NCBI GenBank assembly: GCA_028277745.1
Contig: JANQFR010000009.1
Span: 22,559-86,558 of the forward strand
Length of the DNA stretch: 64,000 bases
Source: Phycisphaeraceae bacterium
GTDB lineage: Bacteria; Planctomycetota; Phycisphaerae; Phycisphaerales; Phycisphaeraceae
Direction: 5' to 3'
The notes under the pieces were generated by a model, which was not told the DNA's origin, searched no databases, and saw only the letters and a program-made list of their open reading frames with translations. The position numbers and the translations under genes were made by a program. Positions 44,901-51,397 of this stretch are shown piece after piece; position 1 is the stretch's first letter; the number at the start of each line of letters is the position of its first letter.

Positions 44901-45039
44901 CGACCTGCTGCGACGTGAGGACCGCGTTCCGCTGCTCGACAAGCTCCTTGGGCCGCGCCTCGATGGCGATGAGCTGGTCCACGATGGCTTGAATGTCCAA
45001 GCCGGAGATGAGACCCACGCCCGTGGTGATCTGACCCAT
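41917..45039 (-). CDS. fliD: Flagellar filament cap protein FliD, very large
   Basis: 1040 residues from ATG 45039, over twice the length of enterobacterial FliD (about 470). The N-terminal domain MGQITTGVGLISGLDIQAIV (residues 1-20) and the coiled C-terminus (about 820-1040, ending IEQLDEALAAKRERLTNEF then IAMERALAELQSQGSAL) are typical D0/D1 parts. Between them, about 130-700, are at least five imperfect flagellin-IN-like modules with a G-x-L/F-R-(V/I)-T-D-x-S-G-A-x-(A)-x-V-D-L core, for example RGILRVTDRSGASTIVDLSE, GTVRIQDRSGATADIDLST and GRFRITDSSGASATVDLTQ. The cap sits at the filament tip and folds flagellin; the extra modules are surface-exposed by inference. Confidence 0.9.
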   Translation of the reverse strand: MGQITTGVGLISGLDIQAIVDQLIAIEARPKELVEQRNAVLTSQQVAFTTVNAALLGLKNSTNSLIDDSAFSATNAFSSNESILSVSSGVGAVPGNYQFTVKQLVAAQRTVSKGFADTDATPIGAGVLTFDRGEARLDSKTTVDRLNGGQGLDRGILRVTDRSGASTIVDLSEAVTIDDVLNAFNNNININVIASIDGDRLVLTDNTGQTASDLVVADIGLGTTAASIGLRGNSGGTDTLSGSQINTLGVDTLLADLNDGNGVRRTQSTDDLTITVSGGAAFAVNLSTAQTVGDVIDAINTAAADAGVDVTASVAADGVSLAVTNNTGGALSIAAANGSQAVNDLGLNVAASGGTIDGERLVAALNSKLVRNLNGGDGLNTSLNPTGLTGSTNLADLFGGVGLGSDGTTAADLDLRGRNNFQYLIDLDAFTTVQDLIDGVDTATSGNFSVTIEGNALRITDNTTTGVAPTRVFDAGASTAAADLGWAPFNSSNPRTILGIDTNPADGALVPGTVRIQDRSGATADIDLSTDIESVSDILDAINNAGIGVVATLNQAGNGIQITDTTGGTGDLVISDLTGGSAAALQIDGTYASDTVNGGDLDLRYVTESSTLDQLGISRGRFRITDSSGASATVDLTQGDEVTLQDVIDEINSRGLQINARLNDSGDGLLIEDLGPGNVKLRVEDDGSTTARDLGILGEAANFGENIDGSFEKTIIVEATDTLTDLQNKINEADLGITASIINDGSSGNPYRLSLSSDEGGADSAFVFDDGGLDLQAVNLSEAQDAVVFFGGNTGQDALLITSASNTLDTLIPGADVTLNATSDQPVQVTISRDDEAITSSVSAFVNSFNSLMDTIDGFDTYNADTEERGLLLGDSTIGSVRQTLYNAVIGRNSELSSQFAALSQVGITVGSGARLQFDQSKFNAALAEDRDAVEALFTFKEEDDDGNITAAGVGVRLDELLERLTDTETGSIQSRIDGIDDQIALNNRRIEQLDEALAAKRERLTNEFIAMERALAELQSQGSALNSLSGISANNSSSE

Positions 45040-45337
45040 GCCGATGCCTCCTGGCGGTGCGGACCTGCGCACCGACGCCATATGCAGGTTTTATCGACGA
45101 CTTGGTTAACGGAACTTGAACAACACAAAACCCTGTCGTCAGGCCCGAAATAGCGTCTGAATCAGGATTTAACAGTTTCTTTTTTCCGATCCAGACGTCG
45201 GCGCAAGATGGCGTGTCGGATGGCGTAACTATTGATGATGCACCTGATCGGCAAAGCCGAACTCTGTTCACTTTCCGTCAAGCACCGATCGCGCCCGGGG
45301 ACGATCGCGGTAAACGACCCCGTTACGGGAGGAGCCG
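45040..45337. other. Divergent intergenic region fliD / LuxR gene
   Basis: 298 bp without a gene. GGGAGGAGCCG at its right end is the LuxR ribosome site. On the minus strand a sequence TCAAGTTC...GTCGATAA lies at 45091-45119, resembling a sigma-28 site but with a 13-bp spacer. AT content is higher than the flanks around 45160-45250. Confidence 0.45.
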
Positions 45338-46210
45338 ATGATGACCGCCACCCCACACGTCCCGTCCGCGACGATCGCCAGAACCGGCCGCCGGCCGGAT
45401 GACCATCACATCTTTCGCTGCCTGGACTCGTCGATGTACGGCGCCCTGGCCCATGTCACCACCGCCGCGACAACGCTCGTGGAGGCCGACCTGGGGGTGA
45501 GCCGGGTCTTCGGGGTCGACGACCGCATGTGCAGCCGCTGTGTCGTCGGCGTCAACCGACGCCTGGAGCCGGAGCTCTTCGATGCGCTCTGGACCTGGCC
45601 GTTCGCCAAGGGATCGATGTTCGCCTCGCTCGCCGTGAGCAAGCCGCGCGACGGCGTGCACCGGCCCGATGAATGGGCCGATGAGATGGCCTTCGAACGC
45701 CAGCTCTGGTTCCGGAGCCTCGAACGGGTGATCTCGATCCGGGACATCCTGTGCATCTGCGTCCCCCTGGACGCCTCGAACTGGCTGGCCATCGCGCTGA
45801 TCAACCACGGCGACAGCCCCTCGTTCACCGACGCGGACCGGCGCCGCCTGTCACATCTGCTCCCCAACATCGCCCGGCAGATGCATCTGGGCCTTCGGCG
45901 CGACCGCTCGCCCCATGGGGATCAGACGGCTATGAACGCCCCGCCCCCCGCGGAGCTCCCGGCCCGGATGGCCAAGCTGAGCAAGACCGAACGCCACGTC
46001 CTCCACCACCTGCGTCAAGGCCTGACCGAACGCCAGGTGGCGGGGGTGATGGACCGCAGCCCGCACACGGTCCATGTCCACGTCAAAAACATCTACCGCA
46101 AACTGGGCATCGGCAAACGGCGTGAGCTGCTGGCCGTCTTCGATGGCCAGCCCCACAACGGCAACGGCTCTCACCTCGCCCAAGAGGCCGAGGCCGATCC
46201 GGTTTCGTGA
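45338..46210 (+). CDS. LuxR-family transcriptional regulator
   Basis: 290 residues; ATG 45338 or the adjacent ATG 45341. The C-terminal HTH (about 207-270) is ELPARMAKLSKTERHVLHHL then RQGLTERQVAGVMDRSPHTV and HVHVKNIYRKLGIGKRRELL, a clear LuxR/FixJ helix-turn-helix. The N-terminal part (about 20-190) resembles a GAF/PAS-like sensor, with two Cys in DRMCSRCVVGV that could bind a metal or sense redox. Divergent from fliD, so a role in flagellar or surface gene control is possible but not shown. Confidence 0.85.
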   Translation: MMTATPHVPSATIARTGRRPDDHHIFRCLDSSMYGALAHVTTAATTLVEADLGVSRVFGVDDRMCSRCVVGVNRRLEPELFDALWTWPFAKGSMFASLAVSKPRDGVHRPDEWADEMAFERQLWFRSLERVISIRDILCICVPLDASNWLAIALINHGDSPSFTDADRRRLSHLLPNIARQMHLGLRRDRSPHGDQTAMNAPPPAELPARMAKLSKTERHVLHHLRQGLTERQVAGVMDRSPHTVHVHVKNIYRKLGIGKRRELLAVFDGQPHNGNGSHLAQEAEADPVS

Positions 46211-46235
46211 GAAAACCCGCTTCGTCAATCAAACA

Positions 46236-46267
46236 GGCCCCACGGCGGGATCAACCGCCGTGGGGCC
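46236..46267. terminator. Bidirectional hairpin between LuxR gene and bactofilin gene
   Basis: GGCCCCACGGCGG-GATCAA-CCGCCGTGGGGCC, a perfect 13-bp stem, 25 bp after the LuxR stop and 29 bp before the end of the convergent bactofilin gene. No long T-run on either side. Confidence 0.65.
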
Positions 46268-46295
46268 GAGCTTGAATCATGGTTCGGGATGGCCG

Positions 46296-46817
46296 CTAAC
46301 GGACCGGCTGGAAGGTGGTCTGGCCGACGCTGGTGAGCCGGGAGTGGCCGGATTTTCGCAGGGGACGGCCGCCCAGCCGCCGCAGGGTCGGGCTGACCTT
46401 GGGCTTGGGGCAGATCGTCACGCGGCTGCGCACGGTCGCGCCCGAGTCGACACGCAAGGCTTTGCCGACCAGGCGACCGGTCGTGAGGCTGCGGCCGATC
46501 AGATCGATCTGCCCGTACACGGTGGCCTGGCCCTCGAAGCTGCCGGTGACGGTGAGCTGGCCGCAGACCAGCCGGCCGTTCATCTCACCCTGGCCGTCGA
46601 GCTGGACGTGGCCCATGGTGGCGACATCCCCTTCGACCCGTTCCCGCAGCGTGAGGTCGGAGAACTGCAGGGGACGGGTGCACTGGGGGCAGCGGATCGA
46701 GAGGGCTCTGCGGGAGATCTCGAAGCCTTTGCCGCAGTGCGGGCAGTTCACCTTCCGAACGCTCTTGGGCTCGGGGCCTCGCGGGTGAAACGCGACGAGG
46801 GCCGGGCGCAGAGGCAT
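46296..46817 (-). CDS. Bactofilin-like protein with N-terminal zinc ribbon
   Basis: 173 residues. Residues about 20-50 hold NCPHCGKGFEISRRALSIRC then PQC, two C-x2-C pairs spaced like a zinc ribbon. The rest is the bactofilin right-handed beta-helix (about 60-140): VEGDVATMGHVQLDGQGEMN, GRLVCGQLTVTGSFEGQATV, YGQIDLIGRSLTTGRLVGKA, with Gly and hydrophobic residues at regular turns. The C-terminus is basic (RRLGGRPLRKSGHSR). It follows another bactofilin gene by 35 bp and probably shares its transcript. Confidence 0.82.
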   Translation of the reverse strand: MPLRPALVAFHPRGPEPKSVRKVNCPHCGKGFEISRRALSIRCPQCTRPLQFSDLTLRERVEGDVATMGHVQLDGQGEMNGRLVCGQLTVTGSFEGQATVYGQIDLIGRSLTTGRLVGKALRVDSGATVRSRVTICPKPKVSPTLRRLGGRPLRKSGHSRLTSVGQTTFQPVR

Positions 46818-46852
46818 GGTTCGGTTCGCTCAAGCAGGGGTGAGAGACGGGT

Positions 46853-47407
46853 TCAGTGAACGCCGTTGCCGTTGCGGGCGGTCAACACCTTGGGCCGGCG
46901 GCGCTGGAGGACCTTGTTAACCGAGCCGGGCACGGTGTGGACCGAGGCGGCGTCGTCCTCGTGCTCTTCTTCCTGGTCGTAGCCGGAGGCGATCGGCTGA
47001 TGGGGGCCGGACGCCTTCGCGGCCGGGGCGGGCTGCTCCTGCTCGGAGAGGTTGAGCGCCTCGGTGGCGGCCTCGATGGCCTTGGGGCCGACACAGACGT
47101 CGCCCTGGAAGGTCGCGCCCTCGATCACGTTGAGCCGGCTGGTGTAGACCTGGCCGATCAACTCGGCGCCGGGGAGGAGTTCGACGCCGTCTTCAGCGAT
47201 CACGTCCGCCTCCGCCCGGCCGGCGAGCCGAAGGGTGCCGACGATGATCGTCCCGGCCACCTCCGACGAATCGGCGAGCTCGAGCATGCCGCTGACGCGG
47301 AGGGTGCCCTTGAACTGTCCCATGATGACCGCGTCGTTATCGAGGGCCAATTCGCCGCTGATCCGGCATCCCGGGCCCAGGATCGTCTTGTTCGTGGAAT
47401 CTGCCAT
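46853..47407 (-). CDS. Bactofilin (polymer-forming cytoskeletal protein)
   Basis: 184 residues from ATG 47407, after AAAAAGGAGCTTTTATC. DUF583/bactofilin domain at about 5-115: TILGPGCRISGELALDNDAV, IMGQFKGTLRVSGMLELADS, SEVAGTIIVGTLRLAGRAEA, LIGQVYTSRLNVIEGATFQG. Bactofilins polymerise without nucleotide and help shape cells or place envelope machines. The C-terminal third is charged and probably disordered. First of the two bactofilin genes. Confidence 0.9.
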   Translation of the reverse strand: MADSTNKTILGPGCRISGELALDNDAVIMGQFKGTLRVSGMLELADSSEVAGTIIVGTLRLAGRAEADVIAEDGVELLPGAELIGQVYTSRLNVIEGATFQGDVCVGPKAIEAATEALNLSEQEQPAPAAKASGPHQPIASGYDQEEEHEDDAASVHTVPGSVNKVLQRRRPKVLTARNGNGVH

Positions 47408-47555
47408 GATAAAAGCTCCTTTTTCCTGCCTGGCCCCCGCCACGTCGGCGTTGGGCTCGAACTTCATCGGACCTTGAAGGCGATTGCGCCCATAAAGAAA
47501 ACCGCCCGCGTTAAGGGGGCCTCAACGGGGCTTTTCTCGGACATTCGCGCCCCCA

Positions 47556-47607
47556 TAGCCGGGCCGCTACGCGGCCCCGGGACCAGGCGGGCGTAGCCCG
47601 CCGGCTA
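47556..47607 (+). repeat. Family A compound-hairpin repeat, copy 6 (forward)
   Basis: From TAGCCGGGCCGCTACGCGGC to CCCGCCGGCTA, 52 bp, in the divergent gap between the bactofilin pair and the uracil-DNA glycosylase gene. Confidence 0.87.
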
Positions 47608-47665
47608 TGACATCACGCCCGCGGTCGATGCGATCCGCCCTTACGCGATATGCTGAACGGACCCT

Positions 47666-48457
47666 ATGGACGCCCGCCGCATCCTGCGCCAACACGTGAT
47701 GACCGACCGCCTGCTCGGCATAGACGCGCTGCCGCGCGCAGAGACTGTCGCGACGCCCCCCCACCCCGCCGCCCCCGCACCCCGCTCCGAGCCGACGCCG
47801 CCTCCGCCACTTCCACCCCCAGCGCCCGCCCCGGCCCGGGCGCCGGCAGCCATGGAGCCCCTCGAACGGGCCGATAAGATCGCCGTCCTCCAGCAGCTTG
47901 ACGAAACCCAGGTCCGCGGCTGCACCCGTTGCGAACTGCACCGGCACCGCACCCAGACCGTCTTCGGCGAGGGCGACCCCGACGCGCCGGTCATGTTCAT
48001 CGGCGAGGGACCGGGCCAGGTCGAAGACCGGCAGGGCCGGCCGTTCGTCGGCCCCGCGGGCGAGATGCTCGACAAGTGGATCAGCGCTATCGGCCTGACC
48101 CGCGACCAGGTCTACATCGCCAACGCCGTCAAATGCCGCCCGCCCAACAACCGCACGCCGCTCAAGCCCGAGGTCGACGCCTGCGCCGATTACCTGCTGA
48201 CCCAGGTCCGCACCGTCCAGCCGAAGGTCATCGTCACCGTCGGCGGGCCGGCGACCAAGCTGCTGCTGGACACCGACGACGGCATCACCCGTCTCCGCGG
48301 CCGGTGGCACGCTTACAACAAGGTCGATCCGCCGATCCCGGTCATGCCCACGTTCCACCCCGCGTTCCTGCTGCGGTCCTACTCCAAGGACAACCGCGCC
48401 AAGATCTGGGACGACCTTCAAAAAGTCATGCAGCGGCTGGACGAGCTGACGGGGTAA
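47666..48457 (+). CDS. Type-4 uracil-DNA glycosylase (Fe-S)
   Basis: 263 residues. Removes uracil from DNA in base excision repair. Four Cys for a 4Fe-4S cluster are in GCTRCEL (about 89-95), NAVKCRPP and EVDACADY. Motif A is [20 protein letters not shown] and motif [14 protein letters not shown]. The first 75 residues include a Pro/Ala-rich linker ([20 protein letters not shown]), which together with [19 protein letters not shown] at the start is not part of the catalytic domain; this N-terminal extension occurs in other planctomycete-like proteins of this family (recalled, not checked). Confidence 0.9.
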   Translation: MDARRILRQHVMTDRLLGIDALPRAETVATPPHPAAPAPRSEPTPPPPLPPPAPAPARAPAAMEPLERADKIAVLQQLDETQVRGCTRCELHRHRTQTVFGEGDPDAPVMFIGEGPGQVEDRQGRPFVGPAGEMLDKWISAIGLTRDQVYIANAVKCRPPNNRTPLKPEVDACADYLLTQVRTVQPKVIVTVGGPATKLLLDTDDGITRLRGRWHAYNKVDPPIPVMPTFHPAFLLRSYSKDNRAKIWDDLQKVMQRLDELTG

Positions 48458-48480
48458 GCCCCGCAAACGCTTACGGGGCT
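48457..48480 (+). terminator. Hairpin overlapping the UDG stop codon
   Basis: AGCCCCG - 10 bases - CGGGGCT, starting on the last base of TAA. Also close to the end of the convergent HhH gene. Confidence 0.5.
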
Positions 48481-48486
48481 CGGAGC

Positions 48487-48804
48487 TCATTCGAGGCTCA
48501 CCCAGGGCTCGATACGCTGGCGCGTGATCAGGGCGATGCCCCGCACATCCTGCAGCTGGTCGATCCGGGCGTACCCGCCGATCCGCTCGCGGTGCTCGAC
48601 GATGCGCTGGGCCAGAGCCGGGCCCACGCCGGGCAACGCCTGCAGCCTGGGCGCGGGGGCGGTGTTGAGGTTGATGCGGAAATCGATCGCAGCCGGTTCG
48701 AGCGCCTCGCGCAGGCCGGGGCGTTGGATAGACAGCACGAGACAGACGGCCCACATCGCCGTCAGGCCGAGGAGCAAAACGCGGAGGGTCGCGGGTCCGG
48801 GCAT
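48487..48804 (-). CDS. Membrane-anchored helix-hairpin-helix protein (ComEA-like)
   Basis: 105 residues from ATG 48804; an alternative ATG at 48834 would overlap the upstream gene by 20 bp. One membrane helix (about 7-25) precedes a short linker and an HhH pair: INLNTAPAPRLQALPGVGPA then LAQRIVEHRERIGGYARIDQ (about 43-82). This layout matches ComEA, which binds incoming DNA in the periplasm during transformation, although short HhH proteins also occur with other roles. It closely follows the GH10-like gene. Confidence 0.8.
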   Translation of the reverse strand: MPGPATLRVLLLGLTAMWAVCLVLSIQRPGLREALEPAAIDFRINLNTAPAPRLQALPGVGPALAQRIVEHRERIGGYARIDQLQDVRGIALITRQRIEPWVSLE

Positions 48805-48814
48805 GAACAGCGGC

Positions 48815-50377
48815 TCACGTCGGGTCGGACACATCGGCGACGGTCTCGCCGGCGATGGTGTCTTCGTTGTCGCCGTTCATCGTCAGGTGCTTGCGGAACC
48901 CGATCAGCCGGCGCAGCGCCTCCTTGGGCTGCAGCGCCTCGTTGACCAGCCCCGAAAGGGGCAGGTCGATCTGGGGATGGTCGGCGAACTCCTGCCAGGC
49001 GACGCCCTCGACAAACGGCTTGCTCATCGCGATCTGAAAGACCGCCTCCAGCCAGTGGCCCTGCACCACGCCCGACCACGGCCGGCGCCAGAAGCCGCTG
49101 TTGGCGTCCGCCGGCCGGCCGTTCTCGTCCGCGGTGAGCATCATCTGCGTCACCGGCTCGCTGGGGACGCCGAGGGTGATGAACAGCGGCTTGCTGAAAT
49201 GAGCGAACTGGTCGATCAGGTTGCTCACCTGCATCAGGTCGCGGGTGTACTGCCCGGGCCGGGCCTGGCCCATCGGCAGGCGGATGCTGAACGCATCAAA
49301 CGCGATGCCCGACTGCGCCAGCAGGTCGGCGTACATCATCGGCGGGATCGAACGCTGGTTGGTGGCGTAATACTCCCCGAAGGGCTGGCGGATCTCGACG
49401 ATCAGCTTCGCCGCCGGCTGGACCTTGCGGACCAGCATGGTCGTCATCCGCGTCAGGTCCATGAGCTGCTCGAAATTAAACGTGAAGTGGCTGTTGACAT
49501 GCAGCCCCGAAACCACGTTCCACGCCTCGACGAACGTGCGGTAGCGGGTCACCACGCGTTCGACGTGCTCGTAGATCAGGTCGCGCACCGTGTCGTAGTC
49601 GTGCTCCCAGATGTAGATCCAGTCGGGGAGGTTGCTGGGGTCGAAGCTGACCAGGGGCCCGACGACCAGGGGGGTGCGTTGCCGACGGGACCACTCGGCC
49701 CACAGGTCCAGGGCCTGCCACTTGTACTCGCCCTCCTCCGGGCTCAGCAGCTTCCAGGGGCAGGGGGCCTGCACGAAGTCAAAGTTCATCCCGATCGCCC
49801 CGCGGAGGCGGTCGTCGGTCTGGGTCAGGTGCACGCCGCAGCCGATCGGCGCCTTGGGCAGCGAGCCGGTGATCCGTCGGCGGTTGAGCAGCAGCTCGGA
49901 ATGCGCCAGCGCCAACTCCTCGGAGCCGTCGAGGGACGCGTCGAGGCACTGATAGGCCAGTTCGGCGGCGCCGGACGGGTCGTCACGCTGGGCGCACAGG
50001 GCTTCGATAAACAGGGCCCGGGCGCGTTGCGAGCGCTTGGTGACCGGGTGATCTTCTTCGAGATCGAACATCGCCCAGTCTTCGAGCTTGGTGTAGAGGG
50101 TCATCAGACGATGCCGCGCTAGCTCGATCGCGAGGTTGTACGGCTCGTCGCGCTCGGGGAGCAGGCAGGTCTGAAGCGTCAGCTCTCCCAGGTCGCGCAC
50201 GGCGTGCTGCAGCGCAAACGCGACGGCGCCGGCTTCGCGTTTGCTGCACTCGATCTGGCCATCGGCGAACGTAATGTCCGCCCGGACCGCATTGCCATCG
50301 GCGCCGACCAAGTACGCGTTGCGCAGCGGCCAATGCGTCGCAGACTGGCCGTCCTGAAACACGAGAAACTTCAGCAT
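48815..50377 (-). CDS. GH10 (xylanase)-like protein without the catalytic glutamates
   Basis: 520 residues, no signal peptide. Residues about 160-490 follow the GH10 barrel: MNFDFVQAPCPWKLLSPEEG then EYKW (GH10: N-x-x-K-W), the region before the acid/base as FVEAWNVVSGLHVNSHF, and the nucleophile strand as SKPLFITLGVPSEPVTQ. In active xylanases these read W-D-V-V-N-E and I-T-E-L-D; here the Glu is Ser and Leu respectively, so hydrolysis by the standard mechanism is not expected. The N-terminal 150 residues form an extra domain with a helical region. A binding or structural role is possible. Confidence 0.75.
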   Translation of the reverse strand: MLKFLVFQDGQSATHWPLRNAYLVGADGNAVRADITFADGQIECSKREAGAVAFALQHAVRDLGELTLQTCLLPERDEPYNLAIELARHRLMTLYTKLEDWAMFDLEEDHPVTKRSQRARALFIEALCAQRDDPSGAAELAYQCLDASLDGSEELALAHSELLLNRRRITGSLPKAPIGCGVHLTQTDDRLRGAIGMNFDFVQAPCPWKLLSPEEGEYKWQALDLWAEWSRRQRTPLVVGPLVSFDPSNLPDWIYIWEHDYDTVRDLIYEHVERVVTRYRTFVEAWNVVSGLHVNSHFTFNFEQLMDLTRMTTMLVRKVQPAAKLIVEIRQPFGEYYATNQRSIPPMMYADLLAQSGIAFDAFSIRLPMGQARPGQYTRDLMQVSNLIDQFAHFSKPLFITLGVPSEPVTQMMLTADENGRPADANSGFWRRPWSGVVQGHWLEAVFQIAMSKPFVEGVAWQEFADHPQIDLPLSGLVNEALQPKEALRRLIGFRKHLTMNGDNEDTIAGETVADVSDPT

Positions 50378-50695
50378 GTTCGAAGCAACGCCTCGCAGAA
50401 CTCAAAATAACGGGATCAATAAATAGCGGAATAACGGGGTCCGCGAGACAAAGCGATTATGACGACTGATTGATCCGGTTGCAAAGGCTCATGACCAACA
50501 AAACGAACCACAGAGGCTACCTCCCCCCCTCAGTGTCTCTATTTTGAGGCCCTTAGAACGTGTGAGAAGTGATCCAACGGGATTTGTGATCAAGCCGGTC
50601 CTGAGCGGAGCGAAGGTCCGGATCAAGTCGGCCCAATCCATACGGACCTTCGCTCCGCTCAGGACCGGCTTCTCACCCACGTTCTGATCGCTCCC
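50378..50695. other. Intergenic region with inverted family B pair
   Basis: 318 bp without a gene. A family B head-to-head pair fills 50591-50672. The rest is less GC-rich (TTATGACGACTGATTG.., CCCTCAGTGTCTCTATTTTG) and must include the promoter for the GH10-like gene; I cannot define it. Confidence 0.6.
50591..50672. repeat. Family B repeat, head-to-head pair
   Basis: Left arm CAAGCCGGTCCTGAGCGGAG then CGAAGGTCCGGAT; right arm CGGACCTTCGCTCCGCTCAG then GACCGGCTT. The arms are near-perfect inverses separated by about 20 bp. Confidence 0.85.
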
Positions 50696-51247
50696 TCACG
50701 GCAAAACCGCGGCGCCCACGGCGACGAACCACATCAGCACCGCCACCGTCAGCTTCGCCACCGATCCGCCCAGCTTGCCGATCGCCGCGCCCTGCCCGCC
50801 CTTGAGGGCTTCGCCCCACTGCCGGCCGGCCCACTTGTCGCCGAGCACCGACCCGAGCCCGGCTCCGATCGCGGCGCCCACCAGCGTGCCGACGATCGGG
50901 ATCGGGATCAGGGGGGTGCCCGCGATCGCGCCGATCACCCCGCCGACGATCGCGATCGCGGCCGCCCGCTTGCTCGCCCCCGCCGTCCGGGCCCCCAACG
51001 CCCCGGCGATGAACTCCAGCACCTCGCCCAGGATCGCCAGCCCCAGCACCGCCGCCAACGCGTACCACCCGATCGTCTGCTGGTCCCACCGCCACCACGC
51101 CACCAGCCCCGTCGCCAGCACGATCAGCCACGTGCCCGGCAGCTGCAGGGCGGTCAGCACCACCCCCAGGGCGCAAACCAGCATGAACGCCACCAGAGCG
51201 AGCGCGTAGCCGGTGATTTCCAGGGCGGTCCAGATGACGCCGAGCAT
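50696..51247 (-). CDS. DUF456 family membrane protein
   Basis: 183 residues with about five hydrophobic helices. The N-terminal part has the LTALQLPGTWLIVLATGLVAW segment (family: L-P-G-x-x-x-x-x-x-x-A), then ALAAVLGLAILGEVLEFIAG and the Gly-rich GVIGAIAGTPLIPIPIVGTL with GAAIGAGLGSVLGD. This matches DUF456. Function unknown. The C-terminal helix is preceded by the basic ALKGGQGAAIGKLGGSVAK. Single gene on the minus strand. Confidence 0.85.
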   Translation of the reverse strand: MLGVIWTALEITGYALALVAFMLVCALGVVLTALQLPGTWLIVLATGLVAWWRWDQQTIGWYALAAVLGLAILGEVLEFIAGALGARTAGASKRAAAIAIVGGVIGAIAGTPLIPIPIVGTLVGAAIGAGLGSVLGDKWAGRQWGEALKGGQGAAIGKLGGSVAKLTVAVLMWFVAVGAAVLP

Positions 51248-51397
51248 CCGCCAATCATACCGGATATCCGCCGCTCACAGGCGGGCGCGGGGCCCCGGCC
51301 GGGGCGGGGGCGGCGTTTTGTTGACGCTGGACTACACACGAGTTACATTGCATGACACGTTTGCGACCGATTGCCTTCTGCACCGGAGTCACCATCC

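Noticed and set aside
45091..45119. Sigma-28-like promoter for fliD
   Set aside because: TCAAGTTC and GTCGATAA resemble the flagellar sigma boxes, but the spacer is 13 bp instead of 11 and both boxes deviate, so I do not list it as a promoter.
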